Shown here: positions 16,807-24,233 of the stretch, one piece after another
Position numbering within the stretch: position 1 is the first letter of the stretch
Layout: each line of letters begins with the position of its first letter
Assembly (NCBI GenBank): GCA_023150555.1
Contig: JAKLKQ010000004.1
Span: 86,698 to 150,697, forward strand
Direction: 5' to 3'
Origin: Planctomycetota bacterium
Lineage (GTDB): Bacteria > Planctomycetota > SZUA-567 > H5-PLA8
Length of the DNA stretch: 64,000 nt
Made by a program: the position numbers and the translations under genes
Notes under the pieces: generated by a model
What the model was told of the DNA's origin: nothing
What the model saw: only the letters and a program-made list of their open reading frames with translations
The model's database searches: none

Positions 16807-17112
16807 GTGACCTTCGAAGAATTCTGCGAGATCATGAAGCAGTCGATCGCCAAGCAGGGATACGACCAATTCTATCCGATGCTGGTAATTGACGATGCCG
16901 CCGAGGATGCGATCAATATGAATGTGCTGGAAGGCGACCTGTCGTCGGATGGCGAAGAGGAGGTTGCCAAGGCATGGGCAGCCGAATTCGACGCGCCGCA
17001 CAAGTTTCTCGCCTACCGTGCCGGGAACCGTCACATTCAGCTGTGCGAAATCTTGGACAATGACGTCAAAGATGAAGTTTCCGTTCGGGTGCTTCCATAC
17101 GAAAAACCTTGA
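16807..17112 (+). CDS. small acidic protein of unknown function
   Basis: The 101-residue protein starts at GTG with AGGAG 7 nt upstream. It is strongly acidic, with no Sec signal or membrane segment. The sequence alternates helix-forming and strand-forming stretches (EEFCEIMKQSIAKQG, FLAYRAGNRHIQLCEIL), consistent with one small globular domain. I recognise no family. It lies inside the patch bracketed by CAGAGG repeats, with no co-directional partner, and could be an accessory or orphan gene. Confidence 0.6.
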   Translation: MTFEEFCEIMKQSIAKQGYDQFYPMLVIDDAAEDAINMNVLEGDLSSDGEEEVAKAWAAEFDAPHKFLAYRAGNRHIQLCEILDNDVKDEVSVRVLPYEKP

Positions 17113-17209
17113 CCCAGAGTGAGGGTGCAAGGATGCCAGCTAATTCGGCAGCGGGTCAAACAGGTTTCCCGTTTTTAAACTTCGGTTTCCGGTTTAGAAA
17201 AGGTAACGA

Positions 17210-17410
17210 GAAACGCGTAAGCGTGTAGCGCGGGTTTCTTACCCGCCCATTGTGGCGAAAAACAATTCTTATTCGGACCATCGCCAAAAGCTCCACGAAA
17301 TCGGTGCCGCCCTTTCAGGGCGGTGTTTGATTGTGCGTGAGCTACCCAGGGTTGCGGCGTGCGATGCACGCCCTGCGCTGGGCTATTACCTTCAACCCCT
17401 TCGGGGTTGC
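17210..17410. repeat. array of palindromic elements (REP-like)
   Basis: In the 306-bp gap 17113-17418 I find a dense run of hairpins. They are ACGCG/CGTGT around 17213-17226, GCGGGT-TTCTT-ACCCGC (17230-17246), CCGCCC-TTTC-GGGCGG (about 17308-17322), a long stem joining ACCCAG (17344-17349) to CTGGGC with inner GGCGTGC-GAT-GCACGCC (17355-17371), and CAACCCC-TTC-GGGGTTG (17393-17409). Such GC-rich palindromes with fixed spacing are typical of mobile REP or RAYT-linked repeats; no transposase is visible here. Confidence 0.65.
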
Positions 17411-17418
17411 GTAGGAGT

Positions 17419-17787
17419 TCACTTCGGTTTGTCCTTTGGCAGTTCTTCTGCTCCGTTGCATTTCAAAGCCTTGTTTCGAGAGCGGAGTAGAATCGCGAGG
17501 GGCATATAGAGCACCGAGAGCGGCGAGATTAAACCAATGATCCCAGGCGGGTAATACCCTACAAACCGAACAAACTTCATAGGGGAATAAAACCCGCTGT
17601 CCCAATAAAAGTACGAGGTAGCCAGGACGGAAAATGTGAGGGCGCACGCACCATATTCGAGGCCGAATCGATGGTATATATAGACCAGTCCGAAATTGAT
17701 CGATCCGTGAATCACAAGCACAATCAAAACGACCAGGCCAAGGGCATCGCCGTAGAGGAACGCAGTGGCAAGCGGCAGGAGCTCCAT
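17419..17787 (-). CDS. small membrane protein of unknown function
   Basis: The 122-residue protein has three clear hydrophobic segments (about 14-37, 45-62 and 80-101) and a short basic C-terminal tail. GGAGGTG lies 8 nt before the ATG, a strong start. Its G+C content is visibly lower than that of its neighbours, closer to 50 percent, which suggests recent acquisition. It shares the patch bracketed by inverted CAGAGG repeats with the small acidic gene and the REP-like array. I do not recognise a family. Confidence 0.65.
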   Translation of the reverse strand: MELLPLATAFLYGDALGLVVLIVLVIHGSINFGLVYIYHRFGLEYGACALTFSVLATSYFYWDSGFYSPMKFVRFVGYYPPGIIGLISPLSVLYMPLAILLRSRNKALKCNGAEELPKDKPK

Positions 17788-17870
17788 ATATCCAGCACCT
17801 CCGGGTCCAACCCCTGCGCGGCTTACCCATTCTATACGCGGTGCCGGTCCATCCTTTTCAAAAGAATACT

Positions 17871-17912
17871 CTCCGTGGCCTCTGTGTTCTCTGCGCCTCT
17901 GCGTTGAAGTCG
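17871..17912 (-). repeat. CAGAGG-type interspersed repeat, right copy (inverted)
   Basis: Read on the minus strand it is ACTTCAACGCAGAGG, then CGCAGAGAACACAGAGG. It matches the left copy at 16656 in sequence and in its ACTTCAAC edge, in opposite orientation. It lies 16 bp before the end of the KOW-type gene. Confidence 0.7.
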
Positions 17913-17928
17913 GCCCGAAGAACGGAAA

Positions 17929-18420
17929 TCACGGCGAAGGCGCGTTGCCGTCCGCACGCAGGAGCTGCGCGGGCGCGAAGATGTCGCGGAAGCGCGCCTT
18001 GGGTTCCTCGCCCAGGTCCACGCGCAGGGTCTCGCCCTGCCACGTCGCGTAGATCTTTCCCACGCGGCCGGCGTGCGGGCCCGTGAGCACCTGCACGGTG
18101 TCGCCGACGGCGAACGGCGCGCCGTTCGCGTTGGCCTGGCGCTGGTAGAAGGGCGTCAGGAAGAAGGTGGCGAGCACCATCGTCACGCACATGGCCAGCA
18201 CGACGGCGAGGAAGAAGACCCACACCAGGCGCCACAGCGCGTCACGGTCCCAGACGATGCCGTCGGCGAGCAGACCGCTGAGCCACAGAAACGTCGCGGT
18301 GCAGGCGCCCTGGACGAGCACGTGCAGAATCCGGAAGGGCATGTTGCGCGCGTAGAAGAGCTGCCGGCGCGTCGGCGTGCGCGGCGCGGGCAAGGGCGGC
18401 TGTGCGGGCGCGGGATCCAT
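17929..18420 (-). CDS. two-TM membrane protein with KOW-like C-terminal domain
   Basis: The 163-residue protein has a Pro-rich start, two hydrophobic segments (about 31-52 and 63-88) and a cytoplasmic tail. The tail contains a KOW-like barrel (VGDTVQVLTGPHAGRVGKI, about 105-123), the motif by which NusG and ribosomal L24 bind RNA or protein. A membrane-tethered KOW domain is not a combination I know well. I chose the ATG at 18420, just after the preceding gene ends, because upstream extension would overlap that gene. It is 4 nt from the 3-keto-disaccharide-hydrolase-like gene and probably co-transcribed. Confidence 0.65.
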   Translation of the reverse strand: MDPAPAQPPLPAPRTPTRRQLFYARNMPFRILHVLVQGACTATFLWLSGLLADGIVWDRDALWRLVWVFFLAVVLAMCVTMVLATFFLTPFYQRQANANGAPFAVGDTVQVLTGPHAGRVGKIYATWQGETLRVDLGEEPKARFRDIFAPAQLLRADGNAPSP

Positions 18421-18424
18421 CGCG

Positions 18425-18967
18425 TCAGTACACGCGGAGGCAGGGGTCTTCGAAGCGGACCTGCGACTTCCATGCGGTGAGCGTGACCGCGCCCTTGGCG
18501 AAGTCGGCGTCGCGCACCTGGTTGGCCGGCTGCCCATCCACGTACGTGGTGATGGACTCGCCGCGCACCGCGATCTCCACGGCGTACGCGCGGCCTGCCA
18601 CGATCTCGTGGTTCACCGAGCTGATCACGGCCGAACGGCCCGCGCCGTTGTCGGTCTTCGAGACGACCACGGCTTGCTGCGCGCACCTGAGGTCGAACTG
18701 GTAGTAGCGCTTTCCCTCGCCGTGCTGGCGAAAGAAGATCGATGCGTTGCCGCCGCGCGCCGGCGCGGTCAGGCGCGCGCGGAACTCGAAGTCCACGATC
18801 TCGCCGGACGCCGAGAGCCACGCGCCGCCGTTGCGCGCGTCGATGCAGAGGGCGTTTCCTTCGCGTGTCCATTGGCCGTCGTAGGCGAGGCCCTCGAGGC
18901 CGTCCTTGCCCAGAATCGAAGTCCAGCCCGTTTCGCCCTGCGACGTCCAGATCCTGTCCCTGGCCAT
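18425..18967 (-). CDS. 3-keto-disaccharide hydrolase (DUF1080)-like beta-jelly-roll protein
   Basis: The 180-residue protein is a concanavalin-like sandwich of the LamG/DUF1080 kind. Typical strands include EIVDFEFRARL, ASIFFRQHGEGKRYYQFDL, AYAVEIAVRGESITTYVDGQ and the closing VRFEDPCLRVY. DUF1080 domains are abundant in planctomycetes and related bacteria, and some cleave 3-keto-glycosides. The domain here is alone and lacks a signal peptide. GGAGG lies 8 nt before the ATG at 18967, and TATAGT about 45 nt upstream is a likely -10. It is divergent from the GH29 gene. Confidence 0.75.
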   Translation of the reverse strand: MARDRIWTSQGETGWTSILGKDGLEGLAYDGQWTREGNALCIDARNGGAWLSASGEIVDFEFRARLTAPARGGNASIFFRQHGEGKRYYQFDLRCAQQAVVVSKTDNGAGRSAVISSVNHEIVAGRAYAVEIAVRGESITTYVDGQPANQVRDADFAKGAVTLTAWKSQVRFEDPCLRVY

Positions 18968-19079
18968 TGCGCGGCCTCCGGTGTCCTGGGTTCCCGGCAC
19001 TATACTCGGGCTTTCCCGCAAGTCACCAGGGCGGTTAGGATGGAGCGGAGCCGTTCCCGCTATATTAAGGAGGCGCAGC

Positions 19080-20078
19080 TTGGGCACCCTCGAGCCGGTT
19101 CCGTCGCGCGAACCCAGCGCCGGGCAGCGCGCGCAGATCGCGCGGCGCTACGGAATGTTCGTGCACTTCGGGATCAACACCTTTCACGACGAAGAATGGA
19201 CCGACGGCACCAAGCCGCCGGAAAGCTACGCGCCGCCGCAGATCGACGCCGAACAGTGGGTGCAAGCCGCAGCCGACGCGGGGATGACGTTTCTGGTGTT
19301 GGTTTGCAAGCACCACGACGGCTTCTGCCTGTGGGACAGCGCGCAGACGAGATACAGCGTGGCTTCGTCGCGCAGCAATACGAACGTCGTCGACGCCGTG
19401 GCCGCGGCGTGCGCGCGGAAGAAGATCGGCTTCGGCATCTACTACTCGCTGTGGGACCGCCACCACAACGCCGAGACCAAGGACGCGTCGAAGGACGCCG
19501 CGTACGATCGCTTGATGCTCGCGCAGCTGGAAGAGTTGATGGACATCGCGCTGCGGCACGGGCCGGTCGTGGAGTGGTGGTTCGACGGCGGCTGGGAGAA
19601 ACCCAACACGCGCTGGCCCGTCGCGGGCATCTACGAGACGATCAAGCGGCGCGACGCCCAGAGCCAGATCGGGATCAACTGGAGCATCGGGCTGCCGGAG
19701 AACATCGACAAGGCCGCGAAGCCCGAACAGCAGCGCGAGGGCTTTCCGATCCGCTACTTCCCCAGCGACTTCCGCCTGGGCGACCCGCTGCTGCCCGCCG
19801 ACCCCGACCCGAAACTCTTTTCGCACGCCGGCAAGCTGTACTACATGCCGTGGGAGACGACGGTGTGCATGAGCCAGAAGTGGTTCTTCAACACGCAGGA
19901 CACGAAGTACAAGACGCTCGACGAGTTGGAGGCGCTGTACGCGCGATCGACCGCGCAGGACAACGTGCTGCTGCTGAACTGCCCTCCCAACCGCGAAGGC
20001 CGCATGCGCGCCGCCGACGTGAAGCTGCTGAAGGACCTGGCCGCGCGATTGAAGGGCAAGCTGCCCGCGCGCAAATGA
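19080..20078 (+). CDS. GH29-type alpha-L-fucosidase-like glycoside hydrolase
   Basis: The 332-residue protein covers the (beta/alpha)8 barrel of family GH29: GMFVHFGINTF (25-35), LVCKHHDGFCLWDS (74-87) and VVEWWFDGG (163-171). Asp169 is at the position of the catalytic nucleophile. It is shorter than most GH29 enzymes because the usual C-terminal beta-sandwich is missing, and it has no signal peptide. The start is TTG at 19080, with AAGGAGG 5-6 nt upstream and TATATT before that; the upstream in-frame ATG would overlap the divergent gene. Loss of the second domain makes the exact substrate uncertain. Confidence 0.8.
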   Translation: MGTLEPVPSREPSAGQRAQIARRYGMFVHFGINTFHDEEWTDGTKPPESYAPPQIDAEQWVQAAADAGMTFLVLVCKHHDGFCLWDSAQTRYSVASSRSNTNVVDAVAAACARKKIGFGIYYSLWDRHHNAETKDASKDAAYDRLMLAQLEELMDIALRHGPVVEWWFDGGWEKPNTRWPVAGIYETIKRRDAQSQIGINWSIGLPENIDKAAKPEQQREGFPIRYFPSDFRLGDPLLPADPDPKLFSHAGKLYYMPWETTVCMSQKWFFNTQDTKYKTLDELEALYARSTAQDNVLLLNCPPNREGRMRAADVKLLKDLAARLKGKLPARK

Positions 20079-20079
20079 A

Positions 20080-20103
20080 AACGCGCCGGTTTCCCGGCGC
20101 GTT
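20080..20103. terminator. bidirectional hairpin between convergent genes
   Basis: AACGCGCCGG and CCGGCGCGTT form a perfect 10-bp stem with loop TTTC. On the minus strand the stem runs into TTTTC, so it best serves the leftward Gfo/Idh gene; on the plus strand only CATTCATT follows. Confidence 0.7.
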
Positions 20104-20131
20104 CATTCATCCATCAGCTTTCATTCCTGCG

Positions 20132-21304
20132 TCAGCAGCCGGTCTTCTCCCACTTCTTCGACTTGGCGCTGCGCTGGGCGGCTTCGAGCACGCGCTGGGT
20201 CTGCGTGCTGTCGGCGAAGGTCGGACCGCACTGCGCGGCCTTGCCCGCGCCGATGGCTTCGAGGCAGTCGGCGGCGATGTTGATGAAGGTGTGTTCGTAG
20301 CCGATGATGTGCCCGGCGGGCCAGTACGCGCCGAAGTACGGGTGGTCGGCCTCGGTGACCAGGATGTCGGTCCAGCCCTGCAGCTTGCTCGGCTGCGTGG
20401 CGTCGTAGAACTTCAGGCGGTTCATGTCCTCGAACTCGAAGCGCAGCGCGCCCTTCTCGCCGTTGATCTCGATGGCGTTGCCGTTCTTGCGGCCCTGCGC
20501 GAAGCGCGTGGCTTCGAAGCTGGCCAGCGCACCGCCCTGGGTGCGGCCCAGGATCAGCGCGGCGTCTTCGACGGTGACCTTGCCGGTCTTGCTGCCGCCC
20601 TTGGCGGAGAGGCCGCCGGTCATGGCGCCGAGCGGGCGCTCCTTGATGAAGGTCTCGAACGCGCTGACGACTTCGGTGATCTCGTCGCCGGTGATGAAGC
20701 GCGCGGCGTCGATGATGTGCGCGTTCAGGTCGCCGTGGGGGCCGCTGCCGGCCAGGTCGCCCTGCAGGCGCCAGACGAGCGGGAAGTTGGGGTCCATGAT
20801 CCAGCTCTGCAGGTACACGCAGCGGATGTGGTAGACGCGGCCGATGCGGCCTTCCTGGACGAGCTGCCGCGCGTAGGAGACGGCGGGCACGCGGCGGTAG
20901 TTGTAGCAGACGAAGTTGAGCTTGCCCTTGGCGGCCTTCGCGGCCTTGGTCATCGCTTCGCATTCGGCGACGTTCATTGCGAGGGGTTTTTCGCACAGCA
21001 CGTGCTTGCCTGCCTTCAGGGCCTCGATGGCGATCTCGGCGTGGTTGTGGTTGGGCGTGCAGACGTCGACGATGTCGATGTCCTTGCGGCGGACGGTCTT
21101 CTGCCAGTCGGTGCTGGCTTCCTCCCAGCCCCAGGTCTCGGCCATGGCCTGCGTGCCCTGTTCGTCGCGGCCGCAGACGACCTTCTTCACCGCGCGCGGG
21201 CGCTGCCAGAAGTGGTTCACCTGGCTCCAGGCGTTCGAATGCGCCTTGCCCATGAACTTGGTGCCGATCAACGCGACGTTCAGCGCGCTCGCCTTCTTCG
21301 CCAT
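20132..21304 (-). CDS. Gfo/Idh/MocA-family oxidoreductase
   Basis: The 390-residue protein has an N-terminal Rossmann fold (ALIGTKFMGKAHSNAW, 11-26) and the family E-K-P motif at 105-107 in HVLCEKPLAM, whose lysine is catalytic. The C-terminal half is the alpha/beta GFO/IDH domain. These enzymes oxidise or reduce sugars and cyclitols with NAD(P). There is no Tat signal, unlike many planctomycete paralogs, so it is cytoplasmic. GGGAGG lies 9 nt before the ATG at 21304. It converges on the GH29 gene and probably helps metabolise released sugars. Confidence 0.9.
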   Translation of the reverse strand: MAKKASALNVALIGTKFMGKAHSNAWSQVNHFWQRPRAVKKVVCGRDEQGTQAMAETWGWEEASTDWQKTVRRKDIDIVDVCTPNHNHAEIAIEALKAGKHVLCEKPLAMNVAECEAMTKAAKAAKGKLNFVCYNYRRVPAVSYARQLVQEGRIGRVYHIRCVYLQSWIMDPNFPLVWRLQGDLAGSGPHGDLNAHIIDAARFITGDEITEVVSAFETFIKERPLGAMTGGLSAKGGSKTGKVTVEDAALILGRTQGGALASFEATRFAQGRKNGNAIEINGEKGALRFEFEDMNRLKFYDATQPSKLQGWTDILVTEADHPYFGAYWPAGHIIGYEHTFINIAADCLEAIGAGKAAQCGPTFADSTQTQRVLEAAQRSAKSKKWEKTGC

Positions 21305-21416
21305 GGCGGAATTCCTCCCCTTTGCCGGGCCGGCGTTTCTGTTCTTAAGATTCGGAAAGCCATTCAACCGTGCCACAGCCCCCGGCACGCGTCAAGCGCG
21401 CCGCCGTGCGGGGCGC

Positions 21417-21422
21417 TATAAT
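21417..21422 (+). promoter_or_regulatory. perfect -10 hexamer before clpS, probable leaderless start
   Basis: TATAAT ends 6 nt before the clpS ATG (21429). Transcription would begin at or within a base or two of the start codon, and no Shine-Dalgarno sequence is present. No good -35 is visible. Confidence 0.5.
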
Positions 21423-21428
21423 GCCGGC

Positions 21429-21740
21429 ATGACGGACCAGGATCCGCCCGGCCAGACCGGGACCGTGACAAAGGCGCCCACGCGGCTGGCGCCGCGCTAT
21501 CGGGTGTTGGTTCACAACGACGACGTGACGACGATGGAGTTCGTCGTGAAGGTGCTGATCGAAGTCTTTGGCCTGAATGCCGAACGTGCGATGAAGGTGA
21601 TGGCCGAGGCGCACTTCAAGAACGTGGCGCTGGTGACGGTGCTGCCTTTGGAAGAAGCGGAGTTCCGCGTCGAGAAGGCGCACGCGATGGCGCGCGGCGC
21701 GATGTATCCATTGACGTTCAGCTACGAGCCCGAAGGATAG
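21429..21740 (+). CDS. clpS: ATP-dependent Clp protease adaptor ClpS
   Basis: The 103-residue protein is full length for ClpS. It shows the N-terminal flexible tail and the core motif YRVLVHNDDVTTMEFVV, whose Asn-Asp pair binds N-degron residues. The later AMKVMAEAHFKN helix and AEFRVEKAHAMAR segment also belong to the core. ClpS delivers N-end-rule substrates to ClpA/ClpC. No clpA is adjacent; instead a sulfatase starts 18 nt downstream. The start seems leaderless, with TATAAT just upstream. Confidence 0.93.
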   Translation: MTDQDPPGQTGTVTKAPTRLAPRYRVLVHNDDVTTMEFVVKVLIEVFGLNAERAMKVMAEAHFKNVALVTVLPLEEAEFRVEKAHAMARGAMYPLTFSYEPEG

Positions 21741-21758
21741 ACAATATAGGGAGGCGCC

Positions 21759-23135
21759 GTGCCGGATAGGGAGAAGCCCACCAAGCCGAACCTGCTCTTC
21801 GTCTTCAGCGACCAGCACCGCGCCGCGGCGACGGGCTGCTATGGCGAGAAGCAGATCGCGACGCCGCACATGGATTCGCTCGCGCGCGACGGCCTGCGCC
21901 TGGACAACTGCGTCTCCACGCATCCGGTCTGCTGCCCGTACCGCGCGAGCCTGATCACGGGGCGCTTCGCGCACCACACCGGCATGCTGAGCAACTACAT
22001 CGATATCGGCCACGACTACGTCGGGCTGGGCGAGGCCTTCAAGCGCGGCGGCTACGCGACGGGCTACGTGGGCAAGTGGCACATCTACTTCGAAGGCCAG
22101 GAATACGAAGGCACCAATTGCCACGTGCCGCCCGGGCCGTATCGCATGGGCTTCGACTGGTGGGCCGCCAGCAACGGCGGGCACAACTACTACAAGTGGT
22201 TCTACTGGCGCGACGGCCCCGAGCGCATCGACGGGCGCGAGTACCAGCCCTTCGAACAGGTGGACCTCTGCAAGGAGTTCATTGATTCGAGGAAAGGTCA
22301 AGAAGGTCCGTGGTGCCTGGTACTTTCGTGGGGCCCGCCGCACACGCCCTACAAGCCGCCGCCCGGCTTCGACGGCCCGCGCGACATCAAGCTGCGCGGC
22401 AACGTGCCCGCGGGCAAGGCCGCCGAGTACGCCGCCGACGTGACGCCGAAGTACTACGGCCTGACCGAGAGCCTGGACGTCGCGCTGGGGCGCCTGCTGC
22501 AGCACCTCGACGCGACCGGCCAACGCGAGAACACCGTCGTCGTGTACACGTCCGACCACGGCGACATGCTCGGCTGCCAGGGCCTCAAGTTCAAACGCTG
22601 GCCGCAGGACGAGTCCGTGAACGTGCCATTCCTGATCCGCTGGCCCAAAGGCCTGCCGGCGGGCGTGGCCAGCACGCTACACCTCGGCACGCCGGATCTC
22701 TATCCAACCTTGTGCGGGCTCTGCGGCGTGGACGTGCCGACGCGGGTCGACGGCCGCGACCTGAGCGCCTTCCTGCGGGATCCGCAGAAGAGCGGCGGGC
22801 CGTCGCACGCGTACGCGTCGATGGCGTACGCCTACACGCCGTGGCCGGGCTGGAAGATGGTGCGGTCGGACGATCACGTCTACGTCGAGAAGGCCGGCGA
22901 ACCCTGGATGCTGTACGATCGCAGGAACGACCCGCTGCAGACGGTGAACCTGGTGGGCCAACGCGGCGCCGCGCAGAAGGAACTTCGCGCGATGCTTGCG
23001 CAATCGATGGCCGCGTGCGGCGATTCGTGGCAGCACGCCACGCAGCGCGGCGATTGGGAGTACTGGCAGCCGGGCAGCAAGAAGTACGCCGAGCAGGACC
23101 TGGGCGGAATGGAAACACTGGACCTGAAACGCTGA
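21759..23135 (+). CDS. FGly-dependent sulfatase
   Basis: The 458-residue protein is a type I sulfatase. The N-terminal metal site is NLLFVFSDQHR. The maturation motif C58-C-P60-Y-R62 (C-x-P-x-R) is followed by ASLITGR, so Cys58 would be converted to formylglycine. Other family motifs are GYVGKWH, YTSDHGDMLG and KRWPQDESVNVPFLIRWP. It cleaves sulfate esters, most likely from polysaccharides. There is no signal peptide, so it may act on imported fragments or use another start. The gene begins with GTG, with GGGAGG 6 nt before it. It is probably an operon with clpS and the M19 dipeptidase. Confidence 0.92.
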   Translation: MPDREKPTKPNLLFVFSDQHRAAATGCYGEKQIATPHMDSLARDGLRLDNCVSTHPVCCPYRASLITGRFAHHTGMLSNYIDIGHDYVGLGEAFKRGGYATGYVGKWHIYFEGQEYEGTNCHVPPGPYRMGFDWWAASNGGHNYYKWFYWRDGPERIDGREYQPFEQVDLCKEFIDSRKGQEGPWCLVLSWGPPHTPYKPPPGFDGPRDIKLRGNVPAGKAAEYAADVTPKYYGLTESLDVALGRLLQHLDATGQRENTVVVYTSDHGDMLGCQGLKFKRWPQDESVNVPFLIRWPKGLPAGVASTLHLGTPDLYPTLCGLCGVDVPTRVDGRDLSAFLRDPQKSGGPSHAYASMAYAYTPWPGWKMVRSDDHVYVEKAGEPWMLYDRRNDPLQTVNLVGQRGAAQKELRAMLAQSMAACGDSWQHATQRGDWEYWQPGSKKYAEQDLGGMETLDLKR

Positions 23136-23154
23136 GGGGCGAACGGAGCGGGAC

Positions 23155-24087
23155 ATGATCGAACTGCACGACGTCTGGGACTTCCACACCGACATCCGCC
23201 TGCTCGCCGGCGAGAACGACTACCGCATGGAGTACCGCAAGAAGCAGCTCGATTTGCCGACCTGCCGGCAGATGGGCGGCGTCTTCAGCGCGACGGGGCG
23301 CCTTGCCAACGCGCCGCGCGAGAAGCAGTGGGCGCAGATGGAGAAGGAAGTCGCCGCGATCAAGGGCTTCGACGGCCTGACGCTGGTGCGCGGGCCCGGC
23401 GATGTGGGTGGCGGCGGGCGGCAGGTGCTGCACGCCGAGGGCGTGTACTTTATCCAGGAAGAGGAGCACCTCACCGACCTCGAGAAACTCTTCGCGATGG
23501 GCTTCCGTTCATTGGCGCCGATGTACAACGAGGACAATCCGCTGGGCGGCGGCGCGAAGGGCAATCCAAGCCGAGGGCTGACGCCGCTGGGCAAGGCGTT
23601 CATCGAAAAGGCCTACGCGTTGGGCTTCTGGCTCGACTGCGCGCACGCGAACCACAAGACGCAGGAAGATATGATTGCCGTGGCGAAGGCGCTGGGCAAG
23701 CCGATGCATTTCACGCACGGGCTGATCGGCGAGCCGGCGCTGGAGTTCTTCGGGCAGCGCGGCATCACGCTGGACAACCTGAAGAACCTGCTCGACACCG
23801 GCGGACTGGTGGGCCTGACGCCGCACCCGGGCTTCTACGGCTGGTGGCGCAACTTCCTGAACGACGTCGCGACGCTGGCGCAGATCGCGCCCAGGCAGGC
23901 GGTGCTGGGCACCGACTACACGGGCGTCAACACGCCGCCGATCACCTTCGCGCAGTACCCCAACAGCGCGGCGACGCCCTATTTCGCCGAGGAACTGGCG
24001 AAGTCGCACGGCGAGGAGTTCGCGCGGAACTTCTGCGGCGAGACCCTGCGCGCGCGGCTGCTGGACGAGCTTCCCAAGGAGGCCTGA
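23155..24087 (+). CDS. membrane dipeptidase (peptidase M19) family protein
   Basis: The 310-residue protein has the M19 renal-dipeptidase metal ligands: H11-x-D13 near the N-terminus, H93-A-E95 (VLHAEGV), then SLAPMYNEDNPLGGG, GLTPLGKAFIEKAYALG and a late GTDYTGV with the conserved Asp. Relatives hydrolyse dipeptides, including D-amino-acid ones. It lacks a signal or lipid anchor, so it is probably cytoplasmic. It follows the sulfatase by 19 nt with a GAGCGGGA ribosome-binding site. The length is slightly short for the family. Confidence 0.88.
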   Translation: MIELHDVWDFHTDIRLLAGENDYRMEYRKKQLDLPTCRQMGGVFSATGRLANAPREKQWAQMEKEVAAIKGFDGLTLVRGPGDVGGGGRQVLHAEGVYFIQEEEHLTDLEKLFAMGFRSLAPMYNEDNPLGGGAKGNPSRGLTPLGKAFIEKAYALGFWLDCAHANHKTQEDMIAVAKALGKPMHFTHGLIGEPALEFFGQRGITLDNLKNLLDTGGLVGLTPHPGFYGWWRNFLNDVATLAQIAPRQAVLGTDYTGVNTPPITFAQYPNSAATPYFAEELAKSHGEEFARNFCGETLRARLLDELPKEA

Positions 24088-24137
24088 GCCCGAGGAGAAG
24101 CCCTGTTTCGCGGCCGTTCTGTGCCTCCGAAAAGCAG

Positions 24138-24165
24138 TTTGCTTCCGAATAAAGCGTCCTACAAT
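24138..24165 (+). promoter_or_regulatory. candidate promoter for the LolA-like gene
   Basis: TTTGCT (24138-24143) and TACAAT (24160-24165) are 16 nt apart, about 70 nt before the start at 24234. Confidence 0.45.
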
Positions 24166-24233
24166 TCGTCCGCCTCTCTAGAAGTTCCCGTAGATGGAGC
24201 CGTTCCCCTCATCCCCCAAAAGGAGAAGTAGCC

